From NCBI RefSeq assembly GCF_030159255.1, contig NZ_BSCT01000054.1, positions 1-40,453 on the forward strand: 40,453 nucleotides of DNA, given 5' to 3'. The translations under genes and the position numbers were made by a program. Shown piece by piece: positions 23,224-33,979 of this stretch. The DNA comes from Bradyrhizobium sp. SSBR45G. GTDB taxonomy: Bacteria > Pseudomonadota > Alphaproteobacteria > Rhizobiales > Xanthobacteraceae. Under the pieces are notes generated by a model. That model made no database searches and was not told where the DNA came from. It was given only the letters and a program-made list of their open reading frames with translations. Position 1 is the first letter of the stretch. The number at the start of each line of letters is the position of its first letter.

Positions 23224-24825
23224 ATGATTCGTATCTCCACGATTTTCATCGCCATCTGCATGGTTCTGGTCGCGGCGTCGCTCGGCCTGATCCTGTACTC
23301 GGTGGCCGGCATCAGTGGATCCGAATCCGCGATCGTCTCGCTGGCCGCGCTGACCTTTCTGATCCTCTACAACGCCGTGTCGATGCGGCTGCGCGACCGC
23401 TCCGACGTCGGCAGCCAGATCGCTGATCTCTCGCGCGGCACCGCGGATCTCGCGCGCCAGGTCGCCGAGTTCGGCCGTCGCCTGTCCGCCGTCGAAGGAC
23501 GCATGGTGTCGTCGAACTCGGTCAGCGCCGACCGCCTGCAGGGTGTGATCGGCGAGATCAACGAGCTCGGCGGCTTGATGAAGCAGCTCGCGGTCACCGT
23601 GTCCCAGCATGAGGATCTGATCGCCGCCATCCCTCCGGCCGCGGCGGCAGCTGTCGACAGCGCCCCGGCGCCGGCCCGCGACGTCAGCCCTCCGGTCGCC
23701 GCGCCCGTGGCGTCCCCCGTCTACCCGGATGCGAGGGCCGCCTCGCCAGAGACCCACGACATCAAGCCGAGAGAAGCAACCGCCACGTTCAGCGCCGCAC
23801 CGGCTCCGGCCGCGGTGTCGAGAGCGCCGGTCGCTCCGCCCGTGACCGCCGCGCCGGCAATGCCCCCGATCGCAACGTCCCCTCCGCCGGCGCACGCCAT
23901 CCCGTCGGTGCCGCGCAGTCAGCCGCAGATCCTCGCCGCGGTCAAAGGCGCGATCGAGGACAACCGTCTCGACATCTACCTGCAGCCGCTGGTGACGCTG
24001 CCGCAGCGCAAGGTCCGGTTCTACGAGGCGGTGACGCGGCTTCGCGACGAGCGCGACCAGATCGTGGCGGCTGAGGACTTCATCGGCATCGCGGAGGCGG
24101 CGGGCCTGGTCGGCCGCATCGACCACATGGTGCTGCTTCGCTGTGTTCAGGTGCTGCGCCGCCTGATGGTGCGCAACAAGGATGTCGGGATCTTCTGCAA
24201 CCTCTCGTCGGCGACCCTGAGCAGCCCCGCGAGCTTCGCCCAATGCCTCGACTTCCTCGAAGCCAACCGGGCGCTGGCGCCCTCCTTCGTGCTGGAGTTC
24301 AAGCAGTCGACCCTCCGCAGCCTGGGACCGACCGAGACCGAGCATCTCGCCGCCCTGGCGCAGCGCGGCTACCGCTTCTCGATCGACCATGTCACCGACC
24401 TCCGGTTTGAGCCGCGCGAGCTCGCCGATCGCGGCGTCCGCTTCATCAAGGTGCCGGCGGCACTGCTGCTCGATCCCAAGCAGAGCTCGTTGTCCGACAT
24501 CCATCCGACCGATCTATCCGACCTGCTGGGCCGTTTCGGCATCGACCTGATCGCCGAGCGGATCGAGGGCGAGAGCAGCGTCGTCGACCTGCTCGACTAT
24601 GACGTGCGGTTCGGCCAGGGCTTCCTGTTCGCGCCGCCCCGGCCATTGCGACCGGAGGGCGCATCTGCTACCGGCGAGCCCGCTGCCGGCCCTGCAGGTG
24701 GGCAGGACATCAAGATTCAGGACCCCAATGCCGCCGGCCCCACCACCCTCGACGTGTCGAACACCAACGCCGCGACGCGCAGCGGCAATGCCGCGCTGGC
24801 CCGCCGGATCGCCGGGACCATCTGA
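23224..24825 (+). CDS. TipF-like membrane protein with degenerate EAL domain
   Basis: A 533-residue protein. Two N-terminal membrane helices (about 4-27 and 34-52) are followed by a probable coiled coil (about 60-135), a Pro/Ala-rich linker (138-230) and an EAL-type domain (232-475). This order matches Caulobacter TipF, a c-di-GMP-binding flagellar assembly factor with a non-hydrolytic EAL domain. Active-site comparison: EAL reads EAV (268-270), Asn326 and Glu358 are kept, the DDFG pair reads D388-H389 so the second Asp is lost, Lys409 and Glu445 are kept, and Gln465 is kept. Binding of c-di-GMP is plausible and hydrolysis is doubtful. The HAD gene follows 15 bp later. The start at 23224 is chosen because it begins directly at the first membrane helix. 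Confidence 0.82.
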   Translation: MIRISTIFIAICMVLVAASLGLILYSVAGISGSESAIVSLAALTFLILYNAVSMRLRDRSDVGSQIADLSRGTADLARQVAEFGRRLSAVEGRMVSSNSVSADRLQGVIGEINELGGLMKQLAVTVSQHEDLIAAIPPAAAAAVDSAPAPARDVSPPVAAPVASPVYPDARAASPETHDIKPREATATFSAAPAPAAVSRAPVAPPVTAAPAMPPIATSPPPAHAIPSVPRSQPQILAAVKGAIEDNRLDIYLQPLVTLPQRKVRFYEAVTRLRDERDQIVAAEDFIGIAEAAGLVGRIDHMVLLRCVQVLRRLMVRNKDVGIFCNLSSATLSSPASFAQCLDFLEANRALAPSFVLEFKQSTLRSLGPTETEHLAALAQRGYRFSIDHVTDLRFEPRELADRGVRFIKVPAALLLDPKQSSLSDIHPTDLSDLLGRFGIDLIAERIEGESSVVDLLDYDVRFGQGFLFAPPRPLRPEGASATGEPAAGPAGGQDIKIQDPNAAGPTTLDVSNTNAATRSGNAALARRIAGTI

Positions 24826-24840
24826 TCTGCGGCGCCTGCC

Positions 24841-25695
24841 ATGACCGCCCTGCGCTTTGAACAGCGGCTGCGTGACCTGGTCGGCCGCAAGCGGGTGCTG
24901 CTGAGCGACATCTGGGGCGTGGTCCATAATGGGCTGGAATCCTTCCCCGAGGCCTGCGAGGCGCTGCATCGCTTCCGGCGCGAGGGCGGTACGGTGATCC
25001 TCATCACCAATGCCCCGCGGCCGGCCGATTCGGTGCAGCGGCAGTTGCGCAAGCTCGGCGTCGCCGACGACGTCTACAGCGCCATCGTCTCGTCCGGCGA
25101 CCTGACGCGCCATTACGTCGCCGACCATCCGGGCGGCAAGGTGTTCTGGCTCGGCCCCGAGCGCGACAACTCGATCCATCGCGGCCTCGAGCTGGCGCTG
25201 TCGCCGCTCGAGGAGGCCTCCTACATCATCTGCACCGGCCTCTATGACGACGAGACCGAGACCGCCGAGGACTACCGGCCGATGCTGCTGCGCGCCCGCG
25301 AGCGCAAGCTGCCGCTGATCTGCGCCAATCCGGACATCGTGGTCGAGCGCGGCGACCGCCTGATCTACTGCGCCGGCGCCATCGCCGAGCTCTATCGCGA
25401 GTTGGGCGGCGAGGTGATCTTCTACGGCAAGCCGCACCGGCCGATCTACGAGCGGGCCATGATGCTGGCCGAGCAGCATGCCGGCCGGCCGGTCGGCCGC
25501 GAGGAGGTGCTGGCGATCGGCGATTCCGTCCGCACCGATCTCGCCGGCGCGCATGGCTTCGGCATCGACTGCCTGTTCGTGACCCGCGGCATCCATTCCG
25601 AGGAATTCGCCGGCGTCGAGCAGCTCGATCCGGCCTCGGTCAAGGAGCTGTTCGGCCATCCGCCACGGGCGCTGATGCGCGAGCTGAAATGGTGA
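24841..25695 (+). CDS. Class IIA HAD-like hydrolase (TIGR01459 type)
   Basis: A 284-residue HAD-superfamily protein of the NagD/pNPPase-like subclass IIA. The nucleophile motif reads LLSDIWGVVHNG (D23); the usual second acid (DxD) is Trp25, a feature I associate with the TIGR01459 family. Motif II is VILITNAPRP. Motif III/IV is in YGKPHRPIYERA and LAIGDSVRTDLAGAHGFGID. Without the second Asp a classical phosphatase cycle is doubtful, so the reaction is unknown. It is 15 bp downstream of the TipF-like gene and probably co-transcribed with it. A bidirectional terminator follows. Confidence 0.86.
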   Translation: MTALRFEQRLRDLVGRKRVLLSDIWGVVHNGLESFPEACEALHRFRREGGTVILITNAPRPADSVQRQLRKLGVADDVYSAIVSSGDLTRHYVADHPGGKVFWLGPERDNSIHRGLELALSPLEEASYIICTGLYDDETETAEDYRPMLLRARERKLPLICANPDIVVERGDRLIYCAGAIAELYRELGGEVIFYGKPHRPIYERAMMLAEQHAGRPVGREEVLAIGDSVRTDLAGAHGFGIDCLFVTRGIHSEEFAGVEQLDPASVKELFGHPPRALMRELKW

Positions 25696-25714
25696 GCGGA
25701 TCGTAAAACGCAAA

Positions 25715-25747
25715 ACGCCCGGCTCAGCGCCGGGCGTATTTCTTTCT
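25715..25747. terminator. Probably bidirectional terminator between convergent genes
   Basis: ACGCCCGGC (25715-25723), loop TCAGC, GCCGGGCGT (25729-25737), then ATTTCTTTCT on the plus strand. On the minus strand the stem is followed by TTTTGCGTTTT. It sits between the HAD gene (stop 25695) and the convergent CheY-like gene (stop 25767), so it can serve both. Confidence 0.85.
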
Positions 25748-25766
25748 GGAGCAGATCAGGCCGGTG

Positions 25767-26162
25767 TCAGGCCGTCGCCATGTCCGGGAAGACGGCGTCG
25801 ATCTTGGTCTTCAGCGTCGCCGCGTTGAACGGCTTGACGATGTAGTTGTTCACGCCGGCCTTCTTGGCCGCGATCACGTTCTCGGTCTTGGATTCCGCCG
25901 TGATCATGATGAACGGCGTGGTCGCCAGATTCGGATCGGCGCGGACCTCGCGGAGCAGGTCATAGCCGGTCATCGGCTCCATGTTCCAATCGGAGATCAC
26001 GAGGCCGTACTTCTTGGCGCGCATCTTGTTGAGCGCCATCGAACCGTCGCTCGCATCGTCGATGTCCTCGAACCCAATCTGTTTCAGCAGATTCCTGATG
26101 ATCCGGATCATGGTGCTGTAATCGTCGACGACGAGCACCGGCATCGTCAAATCAACCGCCAT
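25767..26162 (-). CDS. Single-domain CheY-like response regulator
   Basis: A 131-residue stand-alone receiver domain. The acidic pocket is VLVVDDYSTM, the phosphorylation site D58 is in VISDWNMEPMTG, the switch is T88 in IMITAES, and the lysine is K110 in NYIVKPF. The N-terminal YSTMIRIIRNLLKQIGF and the WNMEPMTGYDLL segment are closely like the CheY group of chemotaxis regulators, so it may act on the flagellar motor or as a phosphate sink. No kinase, receptor or other che gene is in the window. The start at 26162 has GGGGAG upstream; the longer frame to 26186 is not needed. Confidence 0.88.
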   Translation of the reverse strand: MAVDLTMPVLVVDDYSTMIRIIRNLLKQIGFEDIDDASDGSMALNKMRAKKYGLVISDWNMEPMTGYDLLREVRADPNLATTPFIMITAESKTENVIAAKKAGVNNYIVKPFNAATLKTKIDAVFPDMATA

Positions 26163-26429
26163 CTTGACTCCCCCAGACGCGAACACAACGCGAGACTGTT
26201 ACCAAAACGCTCTTTAGGCTCAGGTCTTCAGCGACCCCGCCATCCAGTCTCAGGAGTAGCACCAGCCGTTAAACAGCGCGTTAACTGCACCACCGCTGCA
26301 TGTCGCTATTGCTGCACTGCATGAGCCGGGGAACCCCTCCGGCTTGACTTCGGCAGGCCGGCCGCCCACCGTCGGAGCCACCCCCCGCCGGCTGGCGGTC
26401 TTTCGAAATCTGCGAGATATTTCCGTCAC

Positions 26430-27410
26430 ATGTCCGCTTTCACGATCATCCGCGATTCCACCCCGCCACAGGACATCCTCAAGGGCGCGGTGGTGGCCAT
26501 GGGAAATTTCGACGGCGTGCATCTCGGCCACAGGGCCGTGATCGGCGCCGCCATCGAGATGGGCAAGACCAGGGGGCGCCCGGCGCTGGCGCTGACCTTC
26601 GAGCCGCATCCGCGGCGCTTCTTCAGCCCCAATACCCCCCAGTTCCGGCTCACCGACGAGACCGCCAAGCTGCGGCTGCTGGCCGGCGCCGGGCTCACCG
26701 GTGCCGTGGTGATGACCTTCGACAAGGGCCGGGCCCAGACCTCGGCGCAGGATTTCATTCACCATGATCTGATCGGCCGGCTCGGCGTCGCCGGAATCGC
26801 GGTCGGCTACGACTTCCATTTCGGCAAAGGGCGCGTCGGCTCGCCCAGCCTGCTCGCCAACGAGGCCCCGAAGCTCGGCATCGAGGTCGATATCCAGGCC
26901 CATGTCGACATCGACGAGCGGCCGGTGTCCTCGACCGCGATCCGCGAGGCCCTCGCCGAGGGCCAGGTCTCCGAGGCGACCGCCATGCTCGGCGGCCCTT
27001 GGTTCGTGACCTCCGAGGTGATCCACGGCGAGAAGCGCGGCCGCGACCTCGGCTACCCCACCGCCAACATGCGGCTCGACCGCGATTGCGGGCTGCGCCA
27101 CGGCATCTACGCCGTCCGCGTCGGGCGCGGCCGCGGCACTGAGCGGGTGCTGATCGACGGCGTCGCCAATTTCGGCCGCCGGCCGACCTTCGACAATGGC
27201 GCGCCGCTGCTGGAAACCTTTTTGTTCGATTTCAAGGACAGCCTCTATGGCGAGGTGCTGGATGTCGCCTTCATCGGCTTCATCCGCGAGGAGGCCAAAT
27301 TCACCTCGATCGAGGCCCTGATCCGGCAGATGGACGACGACAGCGCCAAGGCCCGCGCCCTGCTGGCGGCGAACGCCGGTCTCTTCCCCCGCCTCGGCGA
27401 GATCGGCTGA
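26430..27410 (+). CDS. ribF: Bifunctional riboflavin kinase / FAD synthetase
   Basis: Enzyme of 326 residues that phosphorylates riboflavin to FMN and adenylylates FMN to FAD. The N-terminal FAD-synthetase domain has the nucleotidyltransferase signature AMGNFDGVHLGH (H31 and H34) and TFEPHPRRFF. The C-terminal flavokinase domain has GEKRGRDLGYPTANMRL, with the PTAN motif at 210-213, and a later LETFLFDF. The start ATG at 26430 matches the family N-terminus. In many bacteria ribF lies before ileS and lspA, and that order is kept here: ribF, ileS (226 bp later), lspA. Confidence 0.96.
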   Translation: MSAFTIIRDSTPPQDILKGAVVAMGNFDGVHLGHRAVIGAAIEMGKTRGRPALALTFEPHPRRFFSPNTPQFRLTDETAKLRLLAGAGLTGAVVMTFDKGRAQTSAQDFIHHDLIGRLGVAGIAVGYDFHFGKGRVGSPSLLANEAPKLGIEVDIQAHVDIDERPVSSTAIREALAEGQVSEATAMLGGPWFVTSEVIHGEKRGRDLGYPTANMRLDRDCGLRHGIYAVRVGRGRGTERVLIDGVANFGRRPTFDNGAPLLETFLFDFKDSLYGEVLDVAFIGFIREEAKFTSIEALIRQMDDDSAKARALLAANAGLFPRLGEIG

Positions 27411-27636
27411 GCCCTCGACCGGCTCCGGGCCGGCGCACGATCGCTTTGCGATTTCGCCATCCGGCTGCTATGAGGGAGCCCCATGTTGATACGGCGCATC
27501 ATCGGCATTAGCGGCCCGGCTTCCGCCTGAGCTTTTCGAGCTCGGCGCAAGACCGGGATGTCTCTGCTCGTTCCGCCGCCCGCGATCGCAGATCGCGCCT
27601 CAGCGCCCCTCTTTGAGCTCATCAAGCCAGATCAAG

Positions 27637-30636
<3,000 letters not shown>

Positions 30637-30650
30637 CGCGTGACCGCGCG

Positions 30651-30787
30651 ACACCCACAACTGTCGTCCCGGCGAACGCCGGGACCCATAACCACCGGCG
30701 TTCATGTTGACGAAGGACGATGACCCAGACTTGCTCCGCCAACACACATCACGCGGTATGGGTCCCGGCATTCGCCGGGACGACAGC
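30651..30787. repeat. Palindromic repeat, copy 1 of a direct pair
   Basis: Begins ACACCCACAA, then the arm GTCGTCCCGGCGAACGCCGG followed by GACCCATA. The core lies at about 30691-30757. The closing arm is TATGGGTCCCGGC, then ATTCGCCGGGACGACAGC. A second copy of the same 137-bp unit starts 208 bp later at 30859. The arms are shared with other elements (1-53, 35580-35740, 36281-36438), but the core differs from the latter two. Confidence 0.85.
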
Positions 30788-31036
30788 AGAGATTGTGGAA
30801 ACGTCTCGACCCAACAGGCAGCGGCGGCTTCTCGCGTGAGGCTGCCCAGCCGCCTACGACACCCACAATCGTCGTCCCCGCGAACGCGGGGACCCATAAC
30901 CACCGGCGTTCATGTTGACGAAGGACGATGACCCAGACTTTCTCCGCCAACACACATCACGCGGTATGGGTCCCGGCGTTCGCCGGGACGACAGCGGTAT
31001 TTGCCGCGAGTTGCTTCGCATGATCGCGCTCACCCG
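30788..31036. repeat. Palindromic repeat, copy 2 of a direct pair, up to lspA
   Basis: After a 71-bp spacer, 30859-30995 repeats the unit at 30651-30787 with only a few changes (for example TTGCTCCGCC becomes TTTCTCCGCC). The whole 400-bp gap between ileS and lspA is thus repeat plus spacer, with the last 41 bases leading to the lspA start. The long minus-strand frames across this region and ileS are shadows. Confidence 0.82.
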
Positions 31037-31534
31037 ATGACCCCCCGCCTCCGCCTCGGCCTCCTCGCCGGCTTCGTCACCCTGGTGCTCGACCAGGCCT
31101 CCAAGCTGTGGCTGCTGTATGTGTTCGACCTCGCCAACCGCGGCACGGTCAAGGTCGCGCCGTTCTTCGACCTGTATCTGGCCTGGAACATCGGCATCAG
31201 CTTCGGCTGGCTGCAGAACGAGAGCGCGCTGGCGCAATATGGGCTGATGGCGGTGAAGGCTGTGGCCGTGGTGCTGCTGGCGGTCTGGATGGCGCGCTCG
31301 GAGACGAAGCTGGCCACGACGGCGCTCGGCATGATCATCGGCGGCGCCATCGGCAACGGCATCGACCGGCTGGCCTATGGCGCGGTGGTCGATTTCGCGC
31401 TGTTCCACGTCGAGATCGGCGGCACCGTCTATAACTGGTACATCTTCAATCTGGCCGACGTGGCCATCGTTGCCGGGGTGGCGGCCCTGCTGTATGACTC
31501 CTTCTTTGGGGTCCATGCCGCAAAAGCGCCCTGA
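31037..31534 (+). CDS. lspA: Lipoprotein signal peptidase (signal peptidase II)
   Basis: Inner-membrane aspartic protease (165 residues) that removes signal peptides from prolipoproteins. It has four hydrophobic segments. The catalytic aspartates are D119 in NGIDRLAYGAVVDF and D141 in FNLADVAI, both in the standard contexts, and the N-terminal VLDQASKLW is also typical. The start ATG at 31037 fits the family N-terminus; the TTG at 31001 does not. The next genes are a DUF3035-like periplasmic protein and two M16 peptidases, an envelope-biogenesis neighbourhood seen in related bacteria. Confidence 0.95.
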   Translation: MTPRLRLGLLAGFVTLVLDQASKLWLLYVFDLANRGTVKVAPFFDLYLAWNIGISFGWLQNESALAQYGLMAVKAVAVVLLAVWMARSETKLATTALGMIIGGAIGNGIDRLAYGAVVDFALFHVEIGGTVYNWYIFNLADVAIVAGVAALLYDSFFGVHAAKAP

Positions 31535-31675
31535 TCCGGGTCGATACCGGCCGGTGCCGATCCGGGTGTCAAGAGACTGACGTTCTTCACGTTTTCGGGA
31601 TCGGCCGGTGACCGGACGAGCCGCGCAGGGCGCGGGTGCAAATCGGTCGGGCAGCGGCCGGTTCGTCGGAGCACG

Positions 31676-31720
31676 AGCACTGGACAAGCCAGCACTGGAC
31701 AAGCGAGGACAGGACAAGCC
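31676..31720. repeat. Short tandem repeat directly before the start at 31721
   Basis: AGCACTGGACAAGCC (31676-31690), AGCACTGGACAAGC (31691-31704) and the diverged GAGGACAGGACAAGCC (31705-31720) make three units of 14-16 bp. The last one ends immediately before the ATG and contains the AGGACA that may serve as ribosome binding site. Confidence 0.7.
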
Positions 31721-32416
31721 ATGCGCAAGACCGAAGTCAGTGGCCGCATCATGACCCACGCAGCCCTTCGTACCCTGCGGCTGTCCGCCGTCGCGCTCGG
31801 CATCGGGCTCGTCATGGCCGCCGGCGCCGCCCGCGCCCAGGACGACGAAGAGGACGACAAGACCTTCGAAGAGAAGATCGTCGACAACCTGATGCGCGGC
31901 CTCGGCGGCACCAACATGGAGACGCCGACCATCAATTACCGCGAGCGCTCGCCGCTGGTGGTGCCGCCCAAGATCGATCTCCCCCCGCCGGCCTCCGAGG
32001 CCAAGGCGACCGCGCCGAACTGGCCGAAGGACCCGGACGAGCAGCAGCGCCGCGCCGCCGCCGCGGCCCGCAAGAAGGAGATCAAGGACCCCGCCAATTC
32101 GTCCCGTCAGCTGACCCCGGCCGAGATGAAGATGGGCCGCACCGCTTCGGCCAAGCAGACCGAGCCGGTGCAGCCCGGCGTGACCAACAACCCGATGCTG
32201 AGCCCGTCGCAGCTCGGCTTCAAGGGCGGCCTGTTCGGCATGTTCAAGGGTAATGACAAGGAGGAGGCCAAGTTCAGCTCCGAGCCGCAGCGCGAGAGCC
32301 TGACCCAGCCGCCCCCGGGCTACCAGACCCCGTCGCCGAATTACGCCTATGGCACCGGCCCGAAGGAGCCGCTCGGCGCCAAGCAGTTGGACATCATGAC
32401 CGGCAAGGAACGGTGA
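31721..32416 (+). CDS. Periplasmic protein resembling DUF3035 (BamF family)
   Basis: A 231-residue protein with an N-terminal extension and then a signal peptide (hydrophobic LRLSAVALGIGLVMAAGAARAQ, about 18-39). The mature part is hydrophilic, with an acidic start, the segment SPLVVPPKIDLPPP near 76-89 and a Gln/Pro-rich tail (PPPGYQTPSPNYAYG). The place after lspA and before two M16 peptidases, and the PLVVPP...LPPP segment, recall DUF3035, the family of the outer-membrane assembly lipoprotein BamF. Unlike BamF it has no lipobox cysteine; indeed no cysteine is seen at all. The family call is therefore tentative. It is preceded by three short tandem repeats that end at the start codon. Confidence 0.6.
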   Translation: MRKTEVSGRIMTHAALRTLRLSAVALGIGLVMAAGAARAQDDEEDDKTFEEKIVDNLMRGLGGTNMETPTINYRERSPLVVPPKIDLPPPASEAKATAPNWPKDPDEQQRRAAAAARKKEIKDPANSSRQLTPAEMKMGRTASAKQTEPVQPGVTNNPMLSPSQLGFKGGLFGMFKGNDKEEAKFSSEPQRESLTQPPPGYQTPSPNYAYGTGPKEPLGAKQLDIMTGKER

Positions 32417-32593
32417 GGCGGCTGGCCTCACCGGGGCGCCCCGGATTGACCGGCGGCTTGGCCGTTAGCGAAATTTAATGTCTTGCGACGGCACGATGCC
32501 ATCGCCTCTTTGTGACGCCGGGCTCCGTTCCGCGCGGTGTAGCATGCTGCGCCCCAACCCGATCGCCCGACCTCGCGGGCCTTCAGAAGGATC

Positions 32594-33979
32594 ATGATGT
32601 CCTCGCACCGGTTCAACTCCGTCGCCGCCGCGCTCGTCTCCCTCCTTGCGTTCACGGCCGGCGCGTCGGCGCAAACCACGTTCGCCTCCGAGCCCCCCGC
32701 CAGCTTCACCCTCCCCAATGGCCTGCAGGTCGTCGTGATCCAGGATCACCGCACGCCGGTGGTCACCCAGATGATCTGGTACAAGGTCGGCTCCGCCGAC
32801 GAGACGCCCGGCAAATCGGGGCTGGCGCACTTCCTCGAGCATCTGATGTTCAAGGGCACCGAGAAGCATCCGGCCGGCGAGTTCTCCAAGACCGTGCTGA
32901 AGATCGGCGGCAATGAGAACGCCTTCACCTCGGTCGACTACACCGGCTACTTCCAGCGCGTGCCGCGCGACCAATTGCCGAGGATGATGGAGTTCGAGGC
33001 CGACCGCATGACCGGCCTGGTGCTGAAGGACGAGAACGTGCTGCCCGAGCGCGATGTCGTGCTCGAAGAGTACAACATGCGCGTCGCCAACTCGCCGGAA
33101 GCCCGCCTCAACGAGCAGGTCATGGCGGCGCTCTACGTCAATCATCCCTACGGCCGCCCGGTGATCGGCTGGAAGCCCGAGATCGAGAAGCTCAGCCGCG
33201 AGGATGCGCTGGCGTTCTACCGCCGCTTTTACGCGCCGAACAACGCGATCCTGGTGATTGCCGGCGATACCGACGCCAAGGAGGTCCGGCCGCTGGTCGA
33301 GCAGACCTTCGCCAAGGTCCCATCGCAGGCCGACATCCCCGCACGCCGGCTGCGACCGCAGGAGCCGGAGCCGATCGCGCCGCGCACGGTCACGCTGGCC
33401 GATCCGCATGTCGAACAGCCGTCGATGCGCCGCTTCTATCTGGTGCCCTCGGCCACGACCGCAGCGACCGGCGAATCCGCAGCCCTCGATGTGCTGGCGC
33501 AGCTGATGGGCAGCGGCAGCAACTCCTATCTCTACCGCGCACTCGTCGTCGACAAGCCGCTCGCGGTCAACGCCAGCGCGTCCTATCAGGGCACCTCGCT
33601 CGATCCGAGCCAGTTCTCCGTCGCGGTGGCGCCGCGACCCGGCGTCGAGTTCGCCCAGGTGGAGGCCGTGGTCGACAGCGTCATCGCCGAGATCGCCCAG
33701 AATCCGGTGCGCGCCGAGGACCTCGAACGGGTCAAGACGCAGCTCATTGCCGAGGCAATCTACGCCCAGGACAACCAGGCGACGATGGCGCGCTGGTATG
33801 GCGGCGGCCTGACCACCGGGCTGAGCATCGAGGACATCCGAAGCTGGCCGGATCGCATCCGCGCCGTGACCGCCGAGCAGGTCCGCGCCGCCGCGCAGAA
33901 ATGGCTCGACAAGAAGCGCTCGGTCACCGGCTATCTGATCAAGGACAATGCCGCCAAGCGCGAGGAGAAGCGGTCGTGA
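32594..33979 (+). CDS. M16 family zinc metallopeptidase, catalytic subunit
   Basis: A 461-residue exported insulinase-type peptidase. Signal peptide about 1-27 (ending ASAQ). The inverted zinc motif HxxEH is intact in AHFLEHLMFKG (H79, E82, H83), and the distal ligand Glu lies in VVLEEYNMR (about 159), the usual 75-odd residues away. The M16 C-terminal half follows. Two-subunit M16B enzymes have an active and an inactive chain, and this is the active one. Two ATGs are adjacent (32594 and 32597); AGAAGG at 32585-32590 is better spaced for the second. The stop overlaps the start of the partner gene by one base. Confidence 0.93.
   Translation: MMSSHRFNSVAAALVSLLAFTAGASAQTTFASEPPASFTLPNGLQVVVIQDHRTPVVTQMIWYKVGSADETPGKSGLAHFLEHLMFKGTEKHPAGEFSKTVLKIGGNENAFTSVDYTGYFQRVPRDQLPRMMEFEADRMTGLVLKDENVLPERDVVLEEYNMRVANSPEARLNEQVMAALYVNHPYGRPVIGWKPEIEKLSREDALAFYRRFYAPNNAILVIAGDTDAKEVRPLVEQTFAKVPSQADIPARRLRPQEPEPIAPRTVTLADPHVEQPSMRRFYLVPSATTAATGESAALDVLAQLMGSGSNSYLYRALVVDKPLAVNASASYQGTSLDPSQFSVAVAPRPGVEFAQVEAVVDSVIAEIAQNPVRAEDLERVKTQLIAEAIYAQDNQATMARWYGGGLTTGLSIEDIRSWPDRIRAVTAEQVRAAAQKWLDKKRSVTGYLIKDNAAKREEKRS

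Noticed and set aside
26269..26284. GTTAA-N8-TTAAC element as a CtrA box
   Set aside because: The spacing is 8, not 7; it may be a different operator but cannot be called CtrA.
30651..30995. CRISPR-like array
   Set aside because: There are only two units of 137 bp with internal palindromes; no short regular repeats with unique spacers and no cas genes.
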